A DNA stretch of 64,000 nucleotides from Bacillus proteolyticus (lineage in GTDB: Bacteria; Bacillota; Bacilli; Bacillales; Bacillaceae_G), in the NCBI RefSeq assembly GCF_001884065.1, contig NZ_MACH01000153.1, positions 1 to 64,000 of the forward strand, written 5' to 3'. Shown here piece by piece: positions 41,059 through 49,345 of this stretch. The notes beneath the pieces were generated by a model. The model was not told where the DNA came from. It was given only the letters and a program-made list of their open reading frames with translations, and searched no databases. Within the stretch, counting starts at the first letter, position 1. Every line of letters begins with the position of its first letter. The position numbers and the translations under genes are program-made.

Positions 41059-42336
41059 ATGAGCAAAGTAGGGGGATGTAGGGTGGATATTACGCCGCCT
41101 TTAGGCATTGATTTTATCGGATATCATAGAGATACAGGAATTAATAATATTGAAGAGCGTATTTACGGGACGGTCTTTGTATTTGAAAAAGATGAAATAA
41201 AAACTGTGTTTATAAGCATTGATAACATTGGGATGTTAGTAGAAGATACGAATATTATTCGCGAGCGAGTAGGGAGTGAGCTTCATGTGCCGTTTGAGCG
41301 AATAACGGTTGTTTATACACATACACACTCTGGTCCAGAAACGGTCGGTGATGATCCGCTAGTACAGTCGTATAAAACGATTTTAGTAAATAATGTAGTG
41401 CAGGGTGCTGTTACTGCGAATAACAATTTGAAGCTATGTGAAGTTGGATGGGGTGTTACGACAGGTGAAATGGGAGTGAACCGAAGAGAGCGAACATCTG
41501 ATGGAAAGGCGAAGATGGGAATAAGTATAGAGGGGATTGTAGATAAACGAATTGGTATGTTGGCAATAAGAGATGCAGAAACGAAGGATTTATCTGGGAT
41601 TGTAGTGTTTTGTACTGCTCATCCGAATGTTTTAAAAGGTGATAGTGATGTATTATCCGCGGATTATCCTGGAATGACGAGAGAGATTCTTGAGAAAATA
41701 GTAAACTGTCCTGTTATTATCGTGCAAGGAGCTGCTGGTAATGTAAATGCGAAGTATCGCGGTTCAAGGGAAGCATTAAAGCAAATGGCTTACACACTTA
41801 GTGGACATGTATTAACGATGTTGCCAACAGTTACATATAGCCCAATTGTAAATTTAAGAACAGTCTCGAGTACGATGCAAATGAAGTTGAAAGATATTCC
41901 TGAAATGAATGAGATACGAAGCATGGCTCAATTGGCGGAGAAGCAGTGGGGTGTGAATACGGATGAATGGCTTACTATCGTTTTAGAGAAATATAAGCAA
42001 GGTATTCGGCAGTTACGTATTGATTTAGAAGTTCAACTGTTTCAAGTTAATGATGGTATGTTCTCTGGTATACCGATGGAACCATTTTCAGAGACTGCGT
42101 TAGAAATGAAAGAGCGTCTTCAAAATGAAATAGCTTTTCTTGGTGGATATACGAATGGATATATTGGTTATTTACCGACAAGGGAAGAATTTACATATGG
42201 TGGATACGAAGTAGAGTTAAATCCTGTTGTATATGGTCCTGTTACGAATTTATTGATGCCACCGGAGGAAAATACTGCAGATGTAATCGTACAGAAAGCT
42301 ATAGAACTATACGCAAAAGAACTTAGAGGGATCTAA
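41059..42336 (+). CDS. Neutral/alkaline ceramidase-like protein
   Basis: A 425-residue protein resembling the N-terminal catalytic domain of neutral ceramidases. Seen: the opening GGCRVDITPPLGIDFIGY, THTHSGPET (metal-binding His pair), FCTAHPNVLKGD, SADYPGM and GAAGNVNAKY. It has no signal peptide and lacks the C-terminal immunoglobulin-like domain of secreted ceramidases (about 650 residues or more), so it is probably cytosolic and its substrate may not be ceramide. AAATGGAGCAATTC precedes the ATG. The terminator hairpin overlaps its stop codon. Confidence 0.85.
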   Translation: MSKVGGCRVDITPPLGIDFIGYHRDTGINNIEERIYGTVFVFEKDEIKTVFISIDNIGMLVEDTNIIRERVGSELHVPFERITVVYTHTHSGPETVGDDPLVQSYKTILVNNVVQGAVTANNNLKLCEVGWGVTTGEMGVNRRERTSDGKAKMGISIEGIVDKRIGMLAIRDAETKDLSGIVVFCTAHPNVLKGDSDVLSADYPGMTREILEKIVNCPVIIVQGAAGNVNAKYRGSREALKQMAYTLSGHVLTMLPTVTYSPIVNLRTVSSTMQMKLKDIPEMNEIRSMAQLAEKQWGVNTDEWLTIVLEKYKQGIRQLRIDLEVQLFQVNDGMFSGIPMEPFSETALEMKERLQNEIAFLGGYTNGYIGYLPTREEFTYGGYEVELNPVVYGPVTNLLMPPEENTADVIVQKAIELYAKELRGI

Positions 42337-42352
42337 GTTCTTTTTTGTTTCA
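42321..42352 (+). terminator. Terminator overlapping the ceramidase-like stop codon
   Basis: AAGAACTTAG and CTAAGTTCTT pair around AGGGAT, then TTTTTG. The stop TAA (42334-42336) lies in the second arm. Confidence 0.82.
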
Positions 42353-42404
42353 AATTTGTGAAAGAAAGCCATATTGATTGAAATTAAATTTTTTATAATT
42401 TACC

Positions 42405-42424
42405 ATATACCCATACAGGTATAG
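42405..42424 (+). promoter_or_regulatory. CstR-type operator before the CoA-disulfide reductase gene
   Basis: ATATACCCATACAGGTATAG, an imperfect palindrome (ATACC-N6-GGTAT), 59 bp before the start codon and just after a TATAAT (42394-42399). It matches the palindromes at 44304, 44683 and 47460. Confidence 0.7.
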
Positions 42425-42482
42425 GTTTTATGTTTGTGATACATGAGAAAATTAAATAATAAACAATATGGAGGTTTGAAAT

Positions 42483-44147
42483 ATGTCTAGAAAAATAGTT
42501 GTAGTAGGCGGAGTTGCTGGCGGGGCATCAGTAGCTGCAAGGCTTCGTCGTTTAAGTGAAGAAGATGAAATTATTATGGTGGAGCGCGGTGAATATATTT
42601 CATTTGCAAATTGTGGATTACCATACTATATTGGCGATGTCATTACAGAAAGACAAAAACTATTAGTACAAACTGTTGAAAAGATGTCAAAGCGTTTTAA
42701 TTTAGATATACGTGTATTAAGTGAAGTGGTAAAGATTAATAAAGAAGAGAAAACAATTACAATAAAGAATGTAACTACAAATGAAACATATAACGAGAAC
42801 TATGATGTGTTAATTCTTTCACCAGGGGCAAAACCAATTGTTCCACCTATTCCAGGTATTGAAGAAGCGAAAGCGATGTTTACGTTACGAAGTGTACCTG
42901 ATACAGATCGTATTAAAGCATATATTGATGAGAAGAAACCACGTCATGCGACGGTTATTGGTGGTGGATTTATTGGAGTGGAAATGGTTGAAAATTTAAG
43001 AGAACGAGGACTTGATGTTACTCTTGTAGAGATGGCCAATCAAGTGATGCCACCGATTGATTATGAAATGGCTGCATATGTACACGAGCATATGAAGAAT
43101 CACAATGTTGAGCTTGTTTTTGAAGATGGTGTAGATGCATTGGAAGCGGACGGGACTGTTGTACGTTTAAAAAGTGGTTCAAACATACAGACAGATATGA
43201 TTATTTTAGCAATTGGTGTACAACCAGAGAGTAGTTTAGCGAAGGATGCAGGATTAGCACTAGGAGTTAGAGGAACGATAAAAGTAAATGAGAAATTTCA
43301 AACATCGGACCAACATATATATGCAATTGGTGATGCGATTGAAGTAAAAGATTTTGTTACAGAAACAGAAACAATGATTCCTTTAGCGTGGCCGGCTAAT
43401 CGTCAAGGTCGCATGTTAGCAGATATTATTCATGGTCATACGGATTCTTTATATAAAGGTACGATGGGAACTTCTATAGCTAAAGTTTTTGATCTAACAG
43501 TTGCTTCGACTGGAGTAAATGAGAAAATATTAAAACGATTAAATATACCCTATGAGGTAGTACATGTACAAGCGAATTCGCATGCTGGATACTATCCGAA
43601 TGCTACGCCAGTGCTAATAAAATTAATTTTTAATAAAGAGAGTGGAAAAATTTATGGAGCACAGGCTTTAGGACGTGACGGGGTAGATAAGCGTATCGAT
43701 GTTATTGCAACGGCAATGAAGGCGAATTTAACTGTAATTGATTTACCGGATTTAGAATTATCATATGCCCCGCCCTATTCTTCCGCAAAAGATCCAGTAA
43801 ACATGGTAGGGTATGCGGCAAGCAATATAGTAGATGGTTTTGTGGACACGGTACAATGGCATGAAATAGATCGTATTGTTGAAAATGGTGGATATCTTAT
43901 GGATGTTCGAGAGCCTAATGAATTAAAGCAAGGAATGATTAAAGGTTCTATTAATATTCCATTAGATGAATTACGTGATCGCTTGGATGAAGTACCATTA
44001 GATAAAGAAATATATATTACTTGTCAACTGGGTATGAGGGGATATGTTGCAGCACGTATGTTAATGGAAAAAGGATATAAGGTAAAGAATGTAGATGGTG
44101 GCTTTAAATTATACGGGACAGTATTACCAGACCGTATTGTATATTGA
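42483..44147 (+). CDS. cdr: CoA-disulfide reductase / persulfide reductase with rhodanese domain
   Basis: A 554-residue flavoprotein fused to a C-terminal rhodanese. The FAD motif VVGGVAGGASVAARLRRL starts the protein; Cys44 in the SFANCGLPYY active site, the NAD motif VIGGGFIGVEMVENL (about residue 160) and AIGDAIEV follow. The rhodanese domain (about 460-554) has Cys514 in CQLGMRG. These positions equal those described for the Bacillus anthracis CoADR-RHD enzyme. It reduces CoA disulfide and CoA persulfide with NAD(P)H. A CstR-type operator precedes the gene, placing it in the persulfide response. TATGGAGG is seven bases before the ATG. Confidence 0.96.
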   Translation: MSRKIVVVGGVAGGASVAARLRRLSEEDEIIMVERGEYISFANCGLPYYIGDVITERQKLLVQTVEKMSKRFNLDIRVLSEVVKINKEEKTITIKNVTTNETYNENYDVLILSPGAKPIVPPIPGIEEAKAMFTLRSVPDTDRIKAYIDEKKPRHATVIGGGFIGVEMVENLRERGLDVTLVEMANQVMPPIDYEMAAYVHEHMKNHNVELVFEDGVDALEADGTVVRLKSGSNIQTDMIILAIGVQPESSLAKDAGLALGVRGTIKVNEKFQTSDQHIYAIGDAIEVKDFVTETETMIPLAWPANRQGRMLADIIHGHTDSLYKGTMGTSIAKVFDLTVASTGVNEKILKRLNIPYEVVHVQANSHAGYYPNATPVLIKLIFNKESGKIYGAQALGRDGVDKRIDVIATAMKANLTVIDLPDLELSYAPPYSSAKDPVNMVGYAASNIVDGFVDTVQWHEIDRIVENGGYLMDVREPNELKQGMIKGSINIPLDELRDRLDEVPLDKEIYITCQLGMRGYVAARMLMEKGYKVKNVDGGFKLYGTVLPDRIVY

Positions 44148-44151
44148 AGTT

Positions 44152-44200
44152 TATGGGCAGTGAATCTTCCACTTTAAAAGTTGGTGGGAGATTGCTGCTC
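44152..44200. repeat. Imperfect inverted repeat between cdr and cstR
   Basis: GGGCAG-GAATCTTCCACTTT pairs imperfectly with AAAGTTGGTGGGAGATT-CTGCTC. It resembles one end of the bcr1-like elements (GGGCAGT...CTCCCAC) but lacks the flanks. It may act as a terminator, although no T-run follows. Confidence 0.4.
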
Positions 44201-44295
44201 GTAAAATTCAGCTTTGTATAGCCTACAAAAAATAAGGATAGAAGTCTCACTTCATGCCTTTTTTCATATGTAGTTAAAAAATTAAAATTAAGGGG

Positions 44296-44322
44296 TTTAC
44301 AAGATACCCTATAGGGTATAAT
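44296..44322 (+). promoter_or_regulatory. cstR promoter with embedded perfect CstR operator
   Basis: The 16-bp palindrome ATACCCTATAGGGTAT (44304-44319) is perfect and fills the gap between TTTACA (44296-44301) and TATAAT (44317-44322). The spacer is short (15 bp). A repressor bound here would block polymerase, giving autoregulation. Confidence 0.82.
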
Positions 44323-44374
44323 ATATTGTCATAAGATATAAATAGTGACATAATGGTAATGAGGTGATTATAGA

Positions 44375-44638
44375 ATGGAATATAATCAAGATATGAAAAA
44401 TAGATTAAAACGTATTGAAGGTCAAGTTCGTGGTGTGCTTCGCATGATGGAAGAGGGAAAAGATTGCCGAGATGTTATTACACAGTTAACTGCATCCCGT
44501 TCTGCACTTGATCGTACAATTGGGCTCGTTGTTGGAACAAATTTAGAGCAATGTTTACGTGAACAGTTTGAAAGTGGTAATGGTTCAAATGAAGAGTTAA
44601 TTAAAGAAGCTGTTCAATTACTTGTAAAAAGCCGATAA
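44375..44638 (+). CDS. cstR: CstR-type persulfide-sensing repressor
   Basis: An 87-residue CsoR-family all-helical repressor. It has exactly two cysteines, Cys31 and Cys60, and Asn at position 56 where copper-sensing CsoR has a His ligand. This is the CstR pattern: the thiols react with sulfane sulfur to form a di- to tetrasulfide link that releases DNA. The expected operator, a GC-centred palindrome, occurs in its own promoter and at three other promoters in the cluster. A terminator follows whose second arm forms part of the next promoter. The alternative CsoR call is disfavoured by the missing His. Confidence 0.92.
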   Translation: MEYNQDMKNRLKRIEGQVRGVLRMMEEGKDCRDVITQLTASRSALDRTIGLVVGTNLEQCLREQFESGNGSNEELIKEAVQLLVKSR

Positions 44639-44666
44639 TCTGTCAAACATAAGTGTTGACAGATTT
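44638..44666 (+). terminator. Terminator of cstR
   Basis: AATCTGTCAA and TTGACAGATT form a perfect 10-bp stem around a 9-base loop, followed by TTC. Its second arm contains the -35 box of the next promoter. Confidence 0.7.
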
Positions 44667-44698
44667 TCAAAAACGTTTTAATATACCCCTACTGGTAT
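44656..44698 (+). promoter_or_regulatory. Promoter and CstR operator of the sulfur gene operon
   Basis: TTGACA (44656-44661), a 17-base spacer, TAATAT (44679-44684), and the palindrome ATACCCCTACTGGTAT (44683-44698) covering the end of the -10 box and the likely start site. It drives the TusA-rhodanese gene and what follows. Confidence 0.82.
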
Positions 44699-44726
44699 AT
44701 GTATATAAAATGTGGAGGAATCGATA

Positions 44727-45287
44727 ATGAGTATAAAAGTAGATATGAGTTTAGATTGTAAAGGTTTGGCTTGTCCGATGCCGATTGTGAAGACGAAGAA
44801 GGCGATGGAGAGTCTCGCATCAGGGCAAGTGATTGAAATGGAGGCAACAGATAAAGGATCTACGATAGATATACAAAGTTGGGCGAGTAAAGTAGGGCAT
44901 CAATATATCGGGACGAAACACGAAGGTGACATATTGATGCATTATGTGAGGAAAGCACACGAGCATGAAGTGAATGAAGTTGTGAAATATCCTCATACAA
45001 TTACGAATACGGAATTACAGTCTATATTATCTCGCGAGGAAGAGTGCATCGTATTAGATGTTCGCGAAGCAGCGGAGTTTGCTTTTGGTCATATTCCAAC
45101 AGCCATTTCGGTGCCGTTAGGCGAATTAGACAGTGCAGCGTTAGATCAGACGAAGCAAATATATGTTATTTGCCGAACAGGTAACCGCAGTGATGTAGCT
45201 TGCCAAATGTTGAAAGAGAAAGGTTATTCAAACATGAAAAATGTCATTCCAGGTATGCTAGAGTGGCAAGGGAATATAGAGAATTAA
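44727..45287 (+). CDS. TusA-rhodanese fusion (CstA-like)
   Basis: A 186-residue protein joining an N-terminal TusA domain (about residues 5-75, CPMP motif with Cys16) to a C-terminal rhodanese (about 90-185, active site CRTGNRSD). S. aureus CstA combines the same kinds of domain with an additional one and carries low-molecular-weight persulfide sulfur; this shorter two-domain form probably relays sulfane sulfur between thiol carriers. Start ATG 44727 follows GGAGGAATCG; GTG 44712 is rejected. It is the first gene of a CstR-controlled operon. Confidence 0.9.
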   Translation: MSIKVDMSLDCKGLACPMPIVKTKKAMESLASGQVIEMEATDKGSTIDIQSWASKVGHQYIGTKHEGDILMHYVRKAHEHEVNEVVKYPHTITNTELQSILSREEECIVLDVREAAEFAFGHIPTAISVPLGELDSAALDQTKQIYVICRTGNRSDVACQMLKEKGYSNMKNVIPGMLEWQGNIEN

Positions 45288-45305
45288 AATTTTTTAACTG
45301 AAAAC

Positions 45306-45320
45306 ATACCATAGGGGGTA
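45306..45320 (+). promoter_or_regulatory. Degenerate CstR-type site over a ribosome binding site
   Basis: ATACCATAGGGGGTA has the outer half-sites of the CstR palindrome, but the spacing is shortened; its GGGGG doubles as the ribosome binding site of the next gene. It could be chance. Confidence 0.35.
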
Positions 45321-45325
45321 AAAAG

Positions 45326-46462
45326 ATGAGTGTTAAATCCTTACAAGCAAAAGATGTCGCAGAGCAAGTTTTATTCGGAGAGTTGTTTATTTTAGATGTT
45401 CGTAATGAGACGGATTATGAAGATTGGAAAATTGAAGGGAAACAAATCACTTCTATAAACAAACCGTATTTTGATTTATTAGATGGTGTAGATCATATTG
45501 CAAGTGAATTGCCGAGAGAGAAAGAAATTTTAGTTGTATGTGCGAAAGAAGGATCTTCTCGGTTTGTCGCAGAGCAATTGTTAGATGCTGGTTTCAATAA
45601 TGTTTATTATTTAGCTGGCGGTATGAAAGCTTGGAGTGAATATGTGAAGCCATTAAAAGTAGGAGATGTACAGGGCGGGGGAAGTATATATCAATTTAAT
45701 CGCCTTGGAAAAGGGTGTTTATCTTATATGGTCATTTCAAACGGTGAAGCAGCAGTTATTGATGCGGTGAGAACAATTGAAGCATACGAAGATTTTGCAA
45801 AAGAGCACGGGGCTACTATTACTAACGTAATGGATACACATCTACATGCAGATCATATTTCTGGTGGGCGTAAGTTAGCTGAAAAAGTAGGCGGTACGTA
45901 TTGGTTACCTCCAAAAGATGCGGAGGAAGTCGTTTTCTCTTACGAACCGCTTGTAGAAAGTACTGTTATTACGGTGGGGGGTACCCTGATTCATATTGAT
46001 GCGCTATACTCACCAGGGCATACGATTGGAAGTACATCATTTATTATTGATGAGACCTATTTATTATCAGGCGATATTTTATTTGTAGATTCAATCGGGC
46101 GTCCAGATCTTGCTGGGAAGGCGGAAGACTGGGTAGGGGATTTACGAAATACTTTATATAAACGTTATAAGGAATTATCTCAAGATTTAATTGTTTTACC
46201 AGCTCATTATTCAAAAATAAGTGAGATGGGTGAAAGAGGTATTGTAAGTGCGAATTTACAAGATCTATTTAAGGAGAATGTAGGATTAAATATTGTCGAT
46301 GAGGCAGAGTTTCGTAAAATCGTGACAGAGAACTTACCACCTCAGCCAAATGCGTATGAAGAAATTCGTCAAACGAATATGGGGAAAATTCATCCGAGTA
46401 TGGAAGAAGCACGTGAAATGGAGATTGGCCCAAATCGTTGTGCAGTTCATGAGTCATTATAA
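45326..46462 (+). CDS. Rhodanese-MBL persulfide dioxygenase-like protein
   Basis: A 378-residue protein with an N-terminal rhodanese (about residues 8-108, Cys in [10 protein letters not shown]) and a C-terminal metallo-beta-lactamase domain (about 120-350). The iron site motifs are visible: THLHADH, the following PGHTIGS, LSGDILF and LPAHYS. This MBL subgroup contains ETHE1-type persulfide dioxygenases that oxidise glutathione, bacillithiol or CoA persulfides to sulfite. In S. aureus CstB the MBL domain comes first, so the order here is reversed. It probably works with CoADR and TusA proteins to clear persulfides. Confidence 0.92.
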   Translation: MSVKSLQAKDVAEQVLFGELFILDVRNETDYEDWKIEGKQITSINKPYFDLLDGVDHIASELPREKEILVVCAKEGSSRFVAEQLLDAGFNNVYYLAGGMKAWSEYVKPLKVGDVQGGGSIYQFNRLGKGCLSYMVISNGEAAVIDAVRTIEAYEDFAKEHGATITNVMDTHLHADHISGGRKLAEKVGGTYWLPPKDAEEVVFSYEPLVESTVITVGGTLIHIDALYSPGHTIGSTSFIIDETYLLSGDILFVDSIGRPDLAGKAEDWVGDLRNTLYKRYKELSQDLIVLPAHYSKISEMGERGIVSANLQDLFKENVGLNIVDEAEFRKIVTENLPPQPNAYEEIRQTNMGKIHPSMEEAREMEIGPNRCAVHESL

Positions 46463-46483
46463 AATAACAAACTGGAGGAATAG

Positions 46484-46714
46484 ATGATGAATGTAAAACA
46501 AGTATTAGATGCGAAAGGTTTAGCATGTCCAATGCCGATTGTAAGAACGAAAAGAGCGATGGATACTTTACAATCTGGAGAAGTGTTAGAAGTACATGTA
46601 ACGGATAAAGGGTCAATTAAGGATATTCCAGCGTGGGCAAACAAAACTGGTCATGACATCGTAAAGCATGCAGAAGAAAGCGATGTACTGAAGTTTTGGA
46701 TTAAGAAGGCGTAG
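46484..46714 (+). CDS. TusA-family sulfur carrier
   Basis: A 76-residue TusA domain with the CPMP active-site motif (Cys in KGLACPMPIVRTKRA). TusA proteins accept sulfane sulfur from cysteine desulfurases or rhodaneses as a persulfide. GGAGGAATAG precedes the double ATG (46484/46487). It sits 21 bp after the persulfide dioxygenase gene. Its sequence is close to the TusA domain of the fusion protein at 44727, suggesting duplication. Confidence 0.93.
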   Translation: MMNVKQVLDAKGLACPMPIVRTKRAMDTLQSGEVLEVHVTDKGSIKDIPAWANKTGHDIVKHAEESDVLKFWIKKA

Positions 46715-46750
46715 AAAGAAATAATTTTATAACTGTAGAGGGGGAGTTAT

Positions 46751-47106
46751 ATGAACACAATATTAAGTACGCTTTTCATTGTACTTGCTGCAGCGTTTGT
46801 TATTTCACGTTTTTTACCGGTGAAAGGTGTTCAAAATATAAATGGAAAAGAATTAAAGAGTATAGTGGGGAAAAAGGGGAAACAATTTATCGATGTTCGT
46901 ACAGTAGGTGAATATAGAGGAAATCATATGAAAGGATTTCAGAATATCCCGCTAAATGAGTTAGTTAGTAAAGCAAATCAGCTAGATAAAAATAAAGAAG
47001 TAATCGTTATTTGTCAGAGCGGGATGAGAAGCAAGCAGCAAAAGTATTAAAGAAATTAGGATTTCAGCGCATTATAAATGTTTCAGGTGGTATGAACGCT
47101 TTGTAA
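46751..47106 (+). pseudogene. Membrane-anchored rhodanese with a frameshift
   Basis: An N-terminal membrane anchor (about residues 3-20) is followed by a rhodanese domain with active site CQSGMRS. The frame stops at 47050, 99 codons, soon after the active site. Dropping one base position near 47035 restores a normal rhodanese end (AKVLKKLGFQRIINVSGGM) that runs to a stop at 47104-47106. So one base appears to have been lost in an otherwise intact gene of about 118 codons. GGGGAG precedes the ATG. The short product would keep the cysteine but lose the last helix, so it is probably inactive. Sequencing error is the alternative. Confidence 0.8.
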
Positions 47107-47122
47107 GGAAAGGAATATCAAG

Positions 47123-47419
47123 ATGAAAGAAATAACAGCAAGAGAAGTAGAGGAAAGATTGTTACGAAATGAAGAGATGGATATAATCGATGTTCGTGAA
47201 ATGGAAGAAGTGATGGAAGGGAAAATTCCAGGAGTGCCTCATATTAGGTTAGGCTTACTAGAGTTTCGAATGCATGAGTTGGATAAAAATAAAGAATATA
47301 TTATCGTTTGTCGCTCAGGAGGAAGAAGTGCAAGAGCAGTTCAGTTTTTAGAGAGTTACGGTTTTCGAGCGATCAATATGGTAGGTGGTATGTTAGCTTG
47401 GGAAGGTAAAGTCGTATAG
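47123..47419 (+). CDS. Single-domain rhodanese
   Basis: A 98-residue sulfurtransferase domain. Seen: IIDVREMEEVMEGKIPG, the active-site loop CRSGGRS with the catalytic Cys, and the terminal GGMLAWEG. GGAAAGGAATATC precedes the ATG. It is 16 bp after the frameshifted rhodanese and could replace its activity. It transfers sulfane sulfur between thiols, in step with the TusA carriers. Confidence 0.94.
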   Translation: MKEITAREVEERLLRNEEMDIIDVREMEEVMEGKIPGVPHIRLGLLEFRMHELDKNKEYIIVCRSGGRSARAVQFLESYGFRAINMVGGMLAWEGKVV

Positions 47420-47459
47420 TACGAAGATAAACGATTTGAGCCTTTTTATAAACAATCAA

Positions 47460-47476
47460 ATACCCCTATAGGTAAT
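47460..47476 (+). promoter_or_regulatory. CstR-type operator before the DsrE-like gene
   Basis: ATACCCCTATAGGTAAT, a near-palindrome lying nine bases before the ribosome binding site. It suggests a second CstR-controlled promoter inside the cluster for dsrE-like and tauE genes. Confidence 0.72.
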
Positions 47477-47491
47477 TGGAGGGAGAACAAC

Positions 47492-47971
47492 ATGGAACAA
47501 CAGAAGAAAACGACAATTGTTTTATTTAGTGGAGATTATGATAAAGCGATGGCAGCTTATATTATTGCAAATGGTGCAGCGGCGTATGATCAAGAGGTGA
47601 CTATTTTTCATACTTTTTGGGGATTAAATGCCTTAAGGAAAGATGAACATGTGGAAGTAAAGAAAACTCTCATAGAGAAAGTTTTTGGAAAAATGATGCC
47701 ACGCGGTGTTGATAAAATGGGATTATCTAAAATGAATTTTGCTGGTATGGGACCAAAGATGATAAAAGGTATTATGAAAAAACATAACGCCATGCCTTTG
47801 CCGGATTTAATTGATTTGGCGAAAGAACAGGGTATTAAACTTGTAGCTTGTCAAATGACAGTAGATTTATTAGGGTTAAAAGAGGAAGAGATTATGGAAG
47901 GGGTAGAGTTTGCTGGGGTAGGAGCATATTTAGCAGATGCTTCGGATGGAAATGTAAATTTATTTATTTAA
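47492..47971 (+). CDS. DsrE2-like sulfur transfer protein
   Basis: A 159-residue DsrE/DsrF-like (DsrE2, sometimes called peroxiredoxin-family) protein. Seen: the TTIVLFSGDYDKAMAAYIIA N-terminal strand-helix, ITIFHTFWGLNALRK-like segment, and the conserved C-terminal cysteine in KLVACQMTVDLLG. Such proteins pair with TusA and rhodaneses in sulfur relays. GGAGGGAG precedes the ATG. It is followed 33 bp later by tauE. Confidence 0.9.
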   Translation: MEQQKKTTIVLFSGDYDKAMAAYIIANGAAAYDQEVTIFHTFWGLNALRKDEHVEVKKTLIEKVFGKMMPRGVDKMGLSKMNFAGMGPKMIKGIMKKHNAMPLPDLIDLAKEQGIKLVACQMTVDLLGLKEEEIMEGVEFAGVGAYLADASDGNVNLFI

Positions 47972-48004
47972 ATTACCTTCTTTTTAGAAGGCGAGGGGTA
48001 CAAT

Positions 48005-48763
48005 ATGAGTTTAACAGTACTACTATTTATTATTGGGTTTATAGGGTCATTTATATCAGGGATGGTTGGAATTGGCGGTGCAATCATTAATTATCCGATG
48101 ATCTTATACATTCCAGTATTGCTAGGATTTACTGGCTATACGTCACATGAAGTGAGTGGTATTACAGCGATTCAAGTGTTCTTTGCAACTTTTGCAGGCG
48201 CGTGGGCGTACAGGAAAAGTAATGATATGGATAAAACTTTAGTTGTGTATATGGGAGCTAGTATATTAATAGGAAGCTTTGTAGGTAGCTTTAGCGCGAA
48301 TTTATTAAATGAGCATGCTGTAAACATTGTTTACACATTACTAGCTACTATTGCGGCTATTATGATGTTTGTGCCGAAGAAAAATAATAGCAGAGCAGTT
48401 AATTATAATAAATGGTTAGCAAGTATGTTAGCGTTTATTGTAGGAAGTGTTTCCGGCATTATTGGGGCTGGTGGTGCATTTCTTTTAGTCCCGATTATGC
48501 TAGTTGTTTTAAAACTACCAATACGTACGACAATAGCAACATCTATCGCTATTACATTTATTTCCTCGGTAGGGATTACGACGGGGAAAGTGATTACTGG
48601 ACAAATAGTTGTTATTCCAGCCCTTATCGTTGCGATAGCAAGTTTATTTGCCGCTCCTCTTGGGGTGAGAGTAGGGAAGAGAGTGAATCAAAAAGTTTTA
48701 CAATATGTATTGTCTATTTTAATTGTAGGCACCGCCATAAAGATGTGGATCGATATGATATGA
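48005..48763 (+). CDS. TauE/SafE-family sulfite exporter
   Basis: A 252-residue membrane protein with seven to eight helices in two repeated halves; each half starts with a glycine-rich FISGMVGIGGAIINYP or SVSGIIGAGGAFLLVP segment typical of TauE/SafE. It likely exports sulfite made by the persulfide dioxygenase. S. aureus also has tauE in the CstR regulon. AAGGCGAGGGG precedes the ATG. It ends the cluster, with a terminator shared with the opposite gene. Confidence 0.93.
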   Translation: MSLTVLLFIIGFIGSFISGMVGIGGAIINYPMILYIPVLLGFTGYTSHEVSGITAIQVFFATFAGAWAYRKSNDMDKTLVVYMGASILIGSFVGSFSANLLNEHAVNIVYTLLATIAAIMMFVPKKNNSRAVNYNKWLASMLAFIVGSVSGIIGAGGAFLLVPIMLVVLKLPIRTTIATSIAITFISSVGITTGKVITGQIVVIPALIVAIASLFAAPLGVRVGKRVNQKVLQYVLSILIVGTAIKMWIDMI

Positions 48764-48764
48764 A

Positions 48765-48802
48765 TAAAAAAGGATGGTGCTGCTTGCAGCCCATCCCTTT
48801 AC
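48765..48802. terminator. Bidirectional terminator
   Basis: GGATGGTGCTGC and GCAGCCCATCC around TT, flanked by A- and T-runs. It ends tauE and the YbjN-like gene converging on it. Confidence 0.75.
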
Positions 48803-49237
48803 TTATGCCCAAATAACTTTCATTAAGTTTTTATACTCGTCATTTGCTAACTTATATAGCATTCTCGTATGTTCAAAGACAAGTGCTGGATTAAAGTTTG
48901 GTTCTGAGAATGCAAGAGATGTTGAAATATCAATTGCATTTTGCTTATTTAGCGTGAATTTTGCAAATCGGTAAGATGTGTTTAATTCATTGATGACGTG
49001 TAAAATGTCATTTGTTGAATCAGGTACGTGAGCAACATTGAAGCAGTATATATCCACAGTAGGATTTTCGTTGTCGAAAGCAGCGATAAGTTGAATTTTT
49101 GCGCCAGCTTCAGTTTCTAGTCCTACTGAGAAATGTACAGAACCATCATTTTCATCTATATTTTCTTCCATATATATATCGTTTGATTTTAAGTACTCTT
49201 TAAAATCTGAAATGTTATGTTTTACTGCAGCTTTCAT
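48803..49237 (-). CDS. YbjN-like protein
   Basis: A 144-residue soluble alpha/beta protein resembling the YbjN (T3SS chaperone-like) fold, with pattern HFSVGLETEAGAKIQLIAAF, VDIYCFNVAHV and LHVINELNTSYRFAKFTL. The GGGGG site is nine bases before the ATG. There are no catalytic residues. The function is unknown; the assignment rests on the NELN-xx-xRFAKF signature. Confidence 0.72.
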   Translation of the reverse strand: MKAAVKHNISDFKEYLKSNDIYMEENIDENDGSVHFSVGLETEAGAKIQLIAAFDNENPTVDIYCFNVAHVPDSTNDILHVINELNTSYRFAKFTLNKQNAIDISTSLAFSEPNFNPALVFEHTRMLYKLANDEYKNLMKVIWA

Positions 49238-49345
49238 GTGTGTGAGCCCCCTGATATTTGGAATAGATTACTATTATTTATTATAATTTAAAAATATTAA
49301 AAAAGATAGTTGGAAAGTTCTGATTTTTCATTTTAAAAGCATTAA

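Noticed and set aside
44375-44638. Copper-sensing CsoR
   Set aside because: The His ligand is replaced by Asn56, there are no copper transport genes nearby, and the neighbours are all sulfur-transfer genes. CstR fits better.
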